Assembly: GCA_009746045.1 (NCBI GenBank)
Contig: RPFO01000065.1
Coordinates: 3,401,483-3,465,482 of the forward strand
Length of the DNA: 64,000 nt
Source: Mesostigma viride
Lineage: Eukaryota; Streptophyta; Mesostigmatophyceae; Mesostigmatales; Mesostigmataceae
Direction: 5' to 3'
This document shows, piece by piece, positions 24,867-37,500 of the stretch. The notes beneath the pieces were generated by a model, which was not told the DNA's origin, did not search any database, and was given only the letters and a program-made list of their open reading frames with translations. The position numbers and the translations under genes are program-made. Position 1 is the stretch's first letter. The number at the start of each line of letters is the position of its first letter.

Positions 24867-25571
24867 GCCGCGCTCCCGTTACTGAGACCCCCGGCGGGAT
24901 GGCAAATTAAGATCCTTCTTTATGAACAACCACCAGGGTCGCAGTGCCCCTTAATTAGTGTTATTCCCTGCGTGCATGCGGAATTAACCCCCTCGGAAAT
25001 GGCAGCCTTTGTCCTCCCAAAAAGGGTACTGGACCATTGGAAAGTGCAGGAAAAGGCTTTCTGCGGGCTATGTCGCCGCTCTCTAGGACAGTCAGCCAAC
25101 ATCTCTTCCGAACAGTATCGGGCTCTTCAATGAATGCCGTCCAGCGTAGGACAGGACCAGCCAATGCAGCATCGCATAGATACAAGTGTCCGCAAATCCT
25201 TATCCGGTGGACTTCGCCGCGATCCTTCGTTGCCGAGTTCGGTGCATTCTGGACTCGGGAGCTATCTGGAGGCTGGAGTCTGGACAGAGTCTGGACAGCG
25301 GCTGCGGCAGCTGGGCCGGCCGGCTCAGCTCGACGCTCGTGCGCGAGACGCACGCTACCTACACTGTAAGCTACTGTAGGATACCGTAAGGCCGGGACAG
25401 GGCCGGGGCAGGGCCAGTCTTCCCAAGTCTTCCCGCCAATTCCTCATTGAAATTATAAATGCCAGCCTGATGCCAGCCATAACCTCTCAGCTATGCTCTC
25501 AGTCAAGAATTAATTAATTTGTCCGATGAGCAATAACAAACGCTGTCGACGTGACCTCGCCACCCGATACA
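24867..25571. promoter_or_regulatory. Shared divergent promoter region of kinase and HAT1 genes
   Basis: The two start codons face away from each other across 705 bp, so this stretch must hold both 5' ends. It includes a TTAATTAATT tract at about 25508. I cannot assign specific promoter elements. Co-regulation is inference from the arrangement only. Confidence 0.5.
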
Positions 25572-28500
25572 ATGGCAGACAGGAAGCGCAGTGGCATCCC
25601 CGAACCTGAAGCTGGGGAGGGGTCAAAGAGGAGAAACTTCACAGGTGACGGTTTATGATTATTTACTCACAGTGTCTTGCAGTTATAATGCCACAAAGAG
25701 GATATCCGCTTTGTCCAATCTCATCTTCTGCTGAGTGCTTGCCAAAGCATCCACACGCAGCGGCACATTTTGCGGCTTTGCAAGGAGAAATGTGAGGGAG
25801 GATGGGAAGATGCCAAGCTCATGTTTGAGGGGGTGTATTGTTCTCTGTGCGGTGCTCATGTTTGCGGCTGCCCATAACACTGATCTTGCCTTGGGGGGGG
25901 GGGGGGGGGATGTTTTTGGCGATTACGCAGTTCCTGAAGCGATCATTAAAGAGCCCCAAGGTTCTTGGGAGGTTCCAGCAAATGACTGCATCGCGTTCCA
26001 TTTAGGTAGGGAACGTTATTCGCGCCTGGTGAAAGGCCTAGTCTTTTTAATCCGTGACACTTTGGGCCTGGATGAAACTGCACATTCAGGCATGGAATTT
26101 CCTGGCAAAATAGGGATTTATGAATGCTTTGTCGATGTGCAAGTATTTCAAGTTAATTGCCTTATTCGTACGCCCGTATGCCTTTAAGGTTGTGCATTGT
26201 GCGAGAATACCGTGAGGACTAGAACGGTCCTGTTGCTGCAAAAGCGGAACCATGGCTTTAATTTGGCTGAATTTCGCGCGTTTATTTTTGAAATTTGCTT
26301 TTGGCCCACTCTTCCATTCAGTCCGGCGTGCACAGGACCTGGATGGCAGCACACGAGAAGGTGGACTAGTGTACACGCCCGAATACACCCACCAGCATTT
26401 TGGTGACGGCGAAACGATATACGGCTATAAAGGCCTGCGAGTAAGTGCGCCTGCCTTGGTGGCAGCTCTATTTCTGATGCAAGCAAGCCGTGTGCGGGGT
26501 CCACGTGCTCTACTTGTCATGCAAGCAAGCCATGCTCATGGTCCGCCCGGTCTACACCTACCCTCGTTATGTCACCGATGTTTCTTTCCCCCGTCCAGGG
26601 CTGCCAAAGCTTGTCCTCATTTACAGAGGCTGTTGCCATCAGTGCCTGCTGTGCGTATGGCCGGCACTATGGCCTAACCCTGCCTGGCACCATGGCCCTT
26701 GCTTGCTTCTATAGCACCTTACGCTCAATTTTGGGACTCAGCTTTTGGTGGCTCTGCTGCCCTGTCATCTGTGATGGGTGCGCAACAGGTGGACGTCTAC
26801 TTCCATGCCGTCACCTTCCATGCGTATGTGACCATCCAGTACCAGGAATGCAAGAAGGTAGGGCCGTGGCCACGATTGCTTGGGAACGCGGTGGGATTGA
26901 CAGTTGGTTTCGAGGCCCTGCGCGCCTCCAGCGATGTTGCTGCTGGAAACAGCATCTGCAGCGCACATAGTGTTCATATGCGTAGCACTTTGTCGTAAGT
27001 GTGCTTGTATTTTTTACACTTTGGTACCAGAAACCAGTAATGTCGTGCAGTTTCAAGTCGTCGAGTTTCATTGGTCCTACGCGTAAGCAGAAGATGCATT
27101 TCTTCATGAGGGTGGCGGTCCCTGTGGGATGCTGGGTTTGCTTCCAGGGAGCGGGGCGCGGCTCGGAAAGTCGCTCACGCCTCAAGTAGGGTTTGCATCT
27201 AGACCTGGCGACCCAATAAGAAGGGGTGATGCCTACTCGAGGAAACCCACCAGAACGCGTGGGTGGCTGTACCCATGATCATGGCTGGCTGCATTTAGTG
27301 CAACCGGAAATGGTGGCCTGGTGGGCCACTGTAACTGGGGCTTGTCCATGTGTGTGTGTCCATGTTTGTCATTGTCATGCCTGTCTTCTTGGTTGCTGGT
27401 TTCTGGCAGGATTCGAAGGAAATGGGTTAAGAACTTTGTCGTTTGATTGTGTAAACTACCCTCGGTTGCTTCGCGCGACGGGGTAGCCGTTTGGTGCTCT
27501 CTCAATATGTGTGTGTGGGCAGGCAGGGAGGCAGGCAGGCATCCATGTGCGCACATGGCGTCAGCTTGTCCCTTTTATCGAGGGGATCTCCCCTGCAGTG
27601 TTAGTTGTGTTGCTGAGCACAGCCAGTGCCCTGTGTGCCCTGCCCATGGTTTGCATCCAAGTTTGCAACGCTGCTCTGCCAACCCTCTTCCCCCCTTCCT
27701 TCCCCGCCCCTCCCGACACTTCCGCCTTATGTGCGTGTGTTTGGCACACTCCCCGCCCCACACCCCTTTCAGGGAGGAGGACAGAAAGCGGTCGACGTCC
27801 TGAAGTTGCTCAAGGTACGTGTGGCAAATGGCCACCACAGGTCAGCTGGCTCTGACCATGTCTTCTACTGCCGGTGGTTTATGCCCTAGGCTGGAAGCTA
27901 TTTGGGCAAGCCTCACATTTCCACGACCGAGATGATAACCAGGGTGGTGTGTGCAGCCCAATGCAGAGCGTGGAATTTATTGGGCATGGCCTTATCTATA
28001 ACTACCTGAAATCTGACAATCGCCTGCACAGTGCACAAGGGTGTTGCACTCTTTCATCGCTATACTGTATGTATGCATCTGTTTTTGTATGTACGCAGTT
28101 ACCCAACCACTTATACCTTGACTCTTGCCACTTAGGCCTGAAAATGCTTGAGTTTTAAGTGTAGCTGTGATTTCAGGGTGCCAAGTGTGCTCTCCTGGAG
28201 CCCCAGGGTCGAGATTTGAAGTGGCGATGTAATACGAAGTGTGTTTTGTCTCACTCTGTAGGCTTAACGCACATCATTGCTGCTGTAGTGAGCGATGACT
28301 GCCCGGGTGGCGCCCACAGCAAGTGGGCTCGTACTATGGGGGGAATTCCTTGGATGCATCACCGCCATCTCTCTGGTACAGTCGCCTTGTGCATACATTT
28401 TGGACCTTTGTACATTTGGTGGATATTCCCTGACTACCTTCTGCCTCATTTTGTACCTGATCTCCCCATCTGTCATGGCGTGCCTTCATCCCACAGGAGC

Positions 28501-31500
28501 ACATGCCAGGTGGCATCATCGAGAGCCGTGAGAGCTACCTGGGCTTGCTGTCACAAGCGGAGAGTATCGAGTAAGTCGCGAGCGCCTGCCCTTGGACGGC
28601 GTGTTTTTCGATGGGGATGGACACCCTGGTAGCGTCTCATGTTTCGGCCAAGCGTTTCCAATGCCCTCTGAAATCTCAACATGCACATCAGTCACCTGTT
28701 GGCGTTCATGACAGGGTAGAATAGACCATGGCCCAGGGAGCCACCAAGTGTGCTCTGCCCGTGCGACCCCTGCAGGGAGTTAATCTTTTTCTGGCGTTGC
28801 CTTGTGGATGCCATGACCAATAAGACTTTCCATCGCAGGCCTGAAATCTGGAGAATACGGCCCATGGTGGCTCGAGCCTGTTGTTATTTTCTCCGCGTTT
28901 GTCAAGTCGTTCAGGATGATGGAAATGAATGGAGGTGGAAATATGGAGCCTTGTACGTCAAAATTGTGGCTGGCTAACGCTCAGAGCGAGACCTAGATGG
29001 TTGAGCTAAAATACAAACTCGCGTGATCAGTGCGCCCCAGGGTTTCTATCGGCCAGGCCTATATATCCAGCTGTAAGCACGACTGCTGCGATCGCTCTCC
29101 CACCATTTGAAAAGGCCATGATGCTTACTTACTAATTGTTTGGATGAACCCTTGTCCCTCACTCATGGCATGCCGCTTTAGCTCGCCTGCGCATCGGCTT
29201 TCTTCATGTTTTTGAGGTGCACAGCATGCAAAATCCTCACCGTTGTGTGGTAGCTTGGTGGAAGGTATCGGTATAGTCCTTAGACATGGGTATGTTTTGG
29301 GGGTCAAGCTTTCGGACGTTTGAACCTTTAGAGCCATTTGGGATTTTGGCTAACAGCTTGTTTGTTTTTCGCTATGTTTACAAACACAATGTGATGAGCT
29401 GCCCGGGCATGGGATCCTGGTGGTACCCACCTTTTTGCTTACTATTCAGCAGAAGTGATCCCCAGAGCTTTGCCATCGTCGCTGGTGTTCCATCTTATCT
29501 TTGAAGGCATCCTCTGTACAAGTTTTTGTAATGCTGGTTCAGAATCAGACTTACAAGCAGCTACATTCGGCCTCGAAGTTGCAATCTTACCTAGTTTGAA
29601 CCCCGTGTATATTATTTGGCTTTGAAGCTATCATGGGTTTATTAAGACCAGTAGTTTGACGTATCCTGCCAGTGGGATAGATTTTGGCTGGAGTGTTCGT
29701 AGTCAGCTACTTTTTTTTTTTTACCATCACTACGATAAGTTCCTTCTAGTACAAGGTCCTGAGGCTTGGCCTTGTATAGTTGTGAAATAAACTGCAAGCT
29801 TTTCCTTTTCCAGCCTGACATTTTTTTTCGGGTGCAGCTGACTGTGTATCGAGCGTATGTGTGTGGTCGCCTTGTAAGTCATTGAGGTGCTTGTCTAGCC
29901 CTGTATTTTCGTGGCTTACTGCTTGTGATCATGGTAGCTATCCAGTATCTCACCATGGTTGTCCCGCCATGCCGCATTAGATCCTGTGTTGATCCTAGTG
30001 GGAGGGCATTCTCATTCTGCCATGGCTGGTGGATCTTTACTTCGCAAATTCCAACTGTGTTTTTGCTGCATGGTTTTGCTGGTAGCGCTCCTTTCTTGTT
30101 AGACAAGGGAGGTAGAAACTATGCACAGCCATGACCTCCACTTGTGGTCACAACTACGATGTTGTTGTTGCTACTTGTTGCAGCAGGACACGCACACTAC
30201 GGATGGGTCGTGGCATGAATGATGCACAGAGACCCAGCGGTGATGCTCCGAATGACAGAAATACTAGTAGCATATGCCTTACTGACCTGGAATCCTTTGC
30301 ATATGGCGCTTCCTATTCAATAACATGCCTATGCGTTTTGCCACGTCGCCCTCACGTCGCCGGCCTGCACATGCGCCTCCGATGGCCGTTTGCCGATCCC
30401 ACAGCATCTCGCGCTTCGGTCTGCCACTGAAATCGTATTCGGCGCCACAAGGCGATGCTCCCGCGGCGGAGTGCCAGGTATGTCCTTAGGGAGACACACC
30501 CTGCGTGGGGGGACTGTGGCCATGGGGGCCTACGAAATGGTGGGTGTCACCCAATGGTGCTGTTAGGCCGAGCAGTTTGGTGATGCTTTGTACAGCTGGC
30601 GTTGTTGTAGTCGCTGTGTTTGTGAGATGTCCATTGTGTGTCTGCCTCTCCTTATGTGCGCGCATGTCAACACATAGCTACACATAGCAGACCTTCCTCT
30701 GTCTGTTGTCTTCCGGCTCCTAGAGTATGTCGAACACCCGACATGTACAGTGCCTAGCCGGTCGCCGTGAAGCTGGGACAGTTTCCAGTGGGGTATAGGT
30801 ATCTCTGATTGTAGAATTGCTGGCTGCTTCGCTCGCTGTCCATCTGTGTATTGGTGCCTAGTAGCCATCTGTGTATTGGTGCCTAGTAGCCTTCTTGTGC
30901 GCGCAAGACATGCTCGTTTGGCACTTTGGCTGTGTTCTCGCTTCCAGCCCTGTGCAACGGTTTCCTGCCGCCTGCTTCCAGCCCTGTGCAACGGTTTCCT
31001 GCCATGCGCAACAGACTTGTGATCCTCTGAATGCAGCACGTGCAGCAGACATCTCAAACTGTCAACGCAGCTCGCGCATTTATGGTGCGTTGACAGACCA
31101 CACCATAGATGCCTTTATGGCAGGCAACGCTCTCGGGTCCATCCCATGGCCGGTGGCTGCACTGATGTCTAGCGCGCTCCCTGGCCGCTGATGTCACCAC
31201 GGTGGGCGTGCGTGCCTCCCTTGTCACCCGCTGGCCAGATCGTGCGCTGCGGCGTCGAGGACGAGCGCGTGCGCGACTGGTTCCAGCGACTGCAGGCGGT
31301 CACCTTGTTCCACATCGACGGGGCAAGCCTCATCACCCTGGATGACCCCAGCTGGGAGATTTTTGTCGCGTTGGAGAGGGGCCACAGTGAAGGGGGCCAG
31401 CCAACGATGCATGTGGTAGGTGGTGCAGCTGTACATGTGCCCAAGCCTAGGGAGACAAAACACGGGACACACAACTGCAGGTGGGCCGGTGAACCGCTTG

Positions 31501-34500
31501 CTGTGGGCCAACTCTAGGTGTTCCCTCATGGAACACCCAACACTAATCACAGAAAGAGTCAGGACCTGTGCTTCAGCTGCAATGCGTGTTGCGTCCGGCA
31601 TAGAGCCATTCTGTTGAGTGGTTGATGTCGGAACGTGTTGGGAGGTGTACAGCACCACAGCGTAGGCAGCATTGGCACGAGGGGCATCCTCGGTGCCACA
31701 AACTTCCGGCACATGCCCAGAGATCCTCCCAGCAAGAAAGGAAGGTATTGCAGCAGAGCGAGCCCACACTTTGCAGGCACCGAGCAGCTACCACATTGGC
31801 ACCATCTAGTGTGAGCAGTCACAAATAAGGATACTTGCTGAACAGAGCAGTTACAAATGAGGATACTGGCTGAATAGAGCAGTCACAAATGAGGATACTT
31901 GCTGAACAGAGCAGTCACAAATGAGGATACTGGCTGAATAGAGCAGTCACAAATGAGGATACTGGCTGAACAGAGCAGTTACAAATGAGGATACTGGCTG
32001 AATAGAGCAGTCACAAATGAGGATACTGGCTGAATAGAGCAGTCACAAATGAGGATACTGGCTGAATAGAGCAGTTACAAATGAGGATACTGGCTGAATA
32101 GAGCAGTCACAAATGAGGATACTGGCTGAATAGAGCAGTCACAAATGAGGATACTGGCTGAATAGAGCAGTCACAAATGAGGATACTGGCTGAATAGAGC
32201 AGTCACAAATGAGGATACTGGCTGAATAGAGCAGTCACAAATGAGGATACTGGCTGAATAGAGCAGTCACAAATGAGGATACTTGCTGAATAGAGCAGTC
32301 ACAAATGAGGATACTGGCTGAATAGAGCAGTCACAAATGAGGATACTGGCTGAATAGAGCAGTCACAAATGAGGATACTTGCTGAATAGAGCAGTCACAA
32401 ATGAGGATACTTGCTGAATAGAGCAGTCACAAATGAGGATACTGGCTGAATAGAGCAGTCACAAATGAGGATACTGGCTGAATAGAGCAGTCACAAATGA
32501 GGATACTGGCTGAATAGAGCAGTCGCAAATGAGGATACTTGCTGAATAGAGCAGTCACAAATGAGGATACTGGCTGAATAGAGCAGTCACAAATGAGGAT
32601 ACTGGCCGAATACGTTCGATCCGGCGCAGTGTGGGTGGGGTCTTCCTTGGGCAAATTCCGATGATGTCATGGAAGTTCCGTGTGATTAACTATGCGAAGC
32701 TGTATGTCCACCGCATCACACAGCCAAATGTGAAAGGGAGGGGGAGGGGGGAATGGGGGGTACAGGACGTGGGCTTGGTTAGGCCGAAGCAGGGGGCTCC
32801 ATGAGTCGTTGGGGGGATGGGGGTTGAAGAAAGAGGGAGACCAGATGCCCATGCCAGCATGGCAGGGTCGAGCCCATTGGGGTAAGGAATGGAAAGGATT
32901 GCCCGACCCCCAAGGCATCCTTCCTTGGTTTGCTGGGGGCGTGATCGGATGCACGCAGCACCATCTGACTACAGGAAACAATTCTTGACACATATCGATT
33001 CTATAAATATATCCATATTTTCATGTAGCATATTTCGATCACTCCGCTCATCCTAGGCTGCGACATATACGGCGAAGGGGAGGCGCTTGCCGACCAGCCG
33101 CAGTGGCACCTTGCCGCCTTTTCCTTCGTTGCATACCTGACCAGGTCGCTCGTCGTTACCGCCAAAGTCCAATGTAGCTGAACTCCTGGAGGGCGGTTGG
33201 CTCACCTTGTGTGGCGGCACCTCTGCTCTGTCCGCGTCTGGTTGTGGCCATGGTGTGCCTCCCACGTTGCAGGCGGGCTTCTGCACGGTCTACCACTTCT
33301 ATGCCTACCCAGACAGCACGCGCATGCGCCTGAGCCAGCTGCTTGTGCTCCCTCCCTTCCGGCGCAGGGGCCATGCGTGGCACTTACTAGAGCAGGTAAG
33401 TGCGTGGCGCAATGTGGCCTCTTGCCAGAGCAGGCAGCCGAGTGGCTCCAACGACGCCCTTCGTGCTCCCAATGACGCCCCTGATAGCAGGGGTCCAGAT
33501 GTGCTTTGTTTCAGTCTGGGATGTCAAGGATGGCGTATGCTTTGTGTGTAGGTTTGAGAGTTTTGACAGAACATTTGTGGTAAGATGTGAGTTCTATCTA
33601 CTACAGCACAAAATCTCCTTACCCGCTTGCCAATCTTCCTCGTTTCATACGCTTTAAAAAAATATGTAAGAATTGAGAACAAATTTAGGAATGTGTGGAA
33701 CTATTTATCTGTCAAGTGTGACCGGGGACCCTGGCTGCAGTCAGCTGCTGGTTTGCAAACATTCAGGGCCCTAGCGTCTGTTTTGCGGCCGTAGTGCGCA
33801 GTGGTGTGATGACTTCCGGTGCTCTTGGTGAGGAATGGAAGCAGAACGTTTGACAGATCACTGCACCTGGGTCACCGTATCAACATTTGACATAGAGTAA
33901 AACCTAGACGTGGAAATGGGGCGGAGTCAAACCTAGACGTGGATATGGGCATTTGGGCCAGGTCAACATAGTCAAATCATAGCGGGTTTTCCACCCGTGG
34001 TGGCTTTGTTGCTATTGCTGCAATCAGTTGCATGCGGGCTGGATGCGGGCTGGGTGATGTTCGCCTCCGTGGTCATCCCGTCACGCATGCGTCTTCCCCC
34101 CCCCCGCCCCCCCCTGGTGCACTCGCGGTGTCCAGGTGTTTGCAGAAGCAGCCAAACGGGGATGCTACGATGTGACCGTGGAGGACCCCAACCAGGTACG
34201 TCATCATTGCAGCATGCCAGCGAACCAGGAAGGGTCCCATGTCTTTTGGACCTTGCCTGTGAACCTGGCTGTGTCGAGCCAAAAGCATGTTCCGGGGGGT
34301 GGGGGGGGGGGACTGCTTGAGCTTAGCTTTTGCGGCAGGCTCATAGGTCTGGTGAAGCAGCATTCTTGTGCTTGCTGTGTGCCATGCGATGGATGCTGTG
34401 GGCCCTCCCATTTATGTCGCCTGGAGTTGTTGTTGCGGCAGAATCACGGTTTCGGTGCTGTAGCATTTGAAAATTGTTATCGATTTCGCTCACGCCAAAC

Positions 34501-37500
34501 CAAATCATGCACTGCCACATGGCATCCGCACGCGAACAGGACTTCCAACGCTTACGCGACGTCCATGACATGCGCCGCCTGGCGGGGGACGCGGTCTTCC
34601 AAGAGGCAGTGGCGGCTGCCCGGGATGCACTGCTGGCAGCAGAAGGCGTCGCGCAGGGACGCGGCAAGGCGAGCGGCCCGCTGGTCATCCCTCCCAGCCT
34701 TGTCAAGAGGCTGAGGGAGACATTCCAAATCACAAAGGTTCGACATTATCCCCCTTGCCCAGCCGTCGTAGTCTTCCCGTGCCTCGCCATATAGTCCGCT
34801 CTGTGTGGATCCTGCGCTTCCTCTGCTTGGGGAAGAGCTCGACTAGGATCAATATGTGGCTGCATCACGTACCGTCGGCTGGGGTGGCCAAGCTCACAAA
34901 TGACGGCAGCGCATGACGAGTTGATGGCCTGGTGGCAGACACGCCGGCCGGCGGATATGTGGACGGCGAGGGTCCCACTACACCCCACGCCCCAGTGAGT
35001 GATGTCGGGCGGTTCACAGCTCTGCTTGGCAGGCGGGCGTTCTGGTCTGTGGGCAACCGAGTCCGCTGTTGACAACCTGTGGCTGTTCCCTGAATGTCCG
35101 CGCGATAGCAGGCGTCCTCTCTCGCTGTGGGTGGCCAGGGTTACGTGCATTGCAAGGGGGAGCACGCGTGCACAGACGTGGCTGTGAGGGCCAAGTGGCT
35201 GTGAGTGACAGACAGGCGGGGTAGTTCTACCAGGCCTGGATAGGGGACCTAGTCGGAAGTGTAGGCACTGACGCGGCGCTTCCAGCATGGTGACATGGGG
35301 CATCCCTACTACGTACATTCATGTCGTCGACTAGGGTAGTGTGCAGCACCGATTCCCAGCCGCCTGGTCAGACATCGCACCGCCATGATACCGATACCTG
35401 TATCTCATGGATTCACCAGGCTTCACGAGGGCGACCCCTTGTCTGATGGTGACCAGTACAGTGACCGTGACAGTGACCATGACCAGTACACTAGGCTTCG
35501 CGAGGGCCCATTCAAAGGGGGCCTTTTGCCCAGCTTGTGCAGGGAGATCATCGAAAAGTAGGTGCCGCTTTAACGGATGCGGTGGTGGGCAAGGTGAGCT
35601 GTCGTATGGATAGAGCTTCTCCCTTCTGCTGTCATCTGCCCCATAGCAACGGCAGCATTGTCCGCATCGCCTCCTGCTGGTCGTCGTTGGCCCTCTCATT
35701 CCCCCCCCAGAACCAAGCCAAGCGCTGCTTTGAGATGGCCCTCTACCAGGCGGCCCGAGGCGACCCCGCGCAGGGCCTCGCGTTCCAGAGCCGGGTATGT
35801 GTGTCAGCATGTCGGCATGGTGGCATGTACGGGTCCCCTTGCCTGATGCACATGCATAAAGGAGTGTGCACAAACGTTGGTGTCTGCATGGGAATGTTAT
35901 TGGTGTTTCCTCACCGTGTGCTGGACAGGCTCGCCTCAGCCAAATGGCTGTGTCGTCCCAGGGTCGGTCGGTCAGAGCGCACCTCGACAGGATCGGGGCA
36001 GTTCCTGTGCAAACAGGGTAGGCCGGCAAAAGGCAGCGCTCTGTGCCACCCGACGTGTTCTACCAGCTGGCGGTCCCTGCCAGCTATTACGGTTTGTCTA
36101 GGCGGGCTCGCTTGCTCAGCAGTTATAGTTTGTTTTGTGCGTCATAATGGTATCCCGGCACTGCCCGGTGCTGCTGACTCGGCATTAGCAGAGTTTCAGG
36201 GTCCGTCCCACTCTAAAAGAGGAATTTGAGGACGGAACGCATGCTCCGCACAAGTGCATGGGGATGGGTGCATGGAATGTCCTGAGGACGTGCGCTCACA
36301 CACGGTTTAACTGCAAAGTGTGGCGGCACGGGAGGTCTCATTCGGCAGGTAGACGTAGGGACTTGGATTCCGAACATCTTGCTGGTAACCACGTCAACAA
36401 GGCATTTCCTGCTGGCTATGTGACATCGTCCAAGACGGGCACCCTGTGGTTCTTACCAGTCATGGGTGATGCCGTGCACAAAGCACCGAAGATCGAATAC
36501 ACAGAAGAGCCGCATGTGGCTGCACGGAATTGCCCACCCAACAGAAGGCAGATTTGGGTCAGTTACATCCAGTCCGCCTGGCATGGCCGCTTGCCCCCTG
36601 GAGGTTGCCATAGAGAAACAAACATGGCCGATGCGTACATGGAGCGGAAGCCCAGCATGCCATTGTTTTCATCCGTGGGCATCCGTGTGCATCCGTGGGC
36701 ATCCCCTGTCCCCATTATTCCTTTTTTGTTTCCCTTATTCCTTTGGTCTACCGAATGGCCGTCACCCTCAACTTTGCTGCGGCGGCTGCCCATGCCACGC
36801 TGCCTTCCCTATCCTCAGGTCCTCGCGAGGCTGCGGCTGGCGTATGAGACCGACGCCGTGGTGGGTGGCATGCCCTGCTCATGTCATGTCTACCCTTCTC
36901 GTGTCACAGGCCTTTGGGCAACAGGAAGAAATGGGTCTTTGGCATTTAGCTGGTCTGTGTCGGACTTTCGCCAGGCCTTAGACAGGAACGAGCCTTGGAG
37001 CCTTGGAGCCTTGGAGCCTTGGAGCCTTGGAGCCTTGGAGCCTTGGAGCCTTGGAGCCTTGGAGCCTTGGAGCCTTGGAGCCTTGGAGCCTTGGAGCCTT
37101 GGAGCCTTGGAGCCTTGGAGCCTTGGAGCCTTGGAGCCTTGGAGCCTTGGAGCCTTGGAGCCTTGGAGCCTTGGAGCCTTGGAGCCTTGGAGCCTTGGAG
37201 CCTTGGAGCCTTGGAGCCTTGGAGCCTTGGAGCCTTGGAGCCTTGGAGCCTTGGAGCCTTGGAGCCTTGGAGCCTTGGAGCCTTGGAGCCTTGGAGCCTT
37301 GGAGCCTTGGAGCCTTGGAGCCTTGGAGCCTTGGAGCCTTGGAGCCTTGGAGCCTTGGAGCCTTGGAGCCTTGGAGCCTTGGAGCCTTGGAGCCTTGGAG
37401 CCTTGGAGCCTTGGAGCCTTGGAGCCTTGGAGCCTTGGAGCCTTGGAGCCTTGGAGCCTTGGAGCCTTGGAGCCTTGGAGCCCTGGAGCCTTGGAGCCTT

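Noticed and set aside
31813..32612. CRISPR array
   Set aside because: The 32-bp units are directly adjacent with no unique spacers, inside a eukaryotic intron.
35331..36029. 232-codon minus-strand frame
   Set aside because: It overlaps HAT1 exon 12 antisense and has no recognisable motif.
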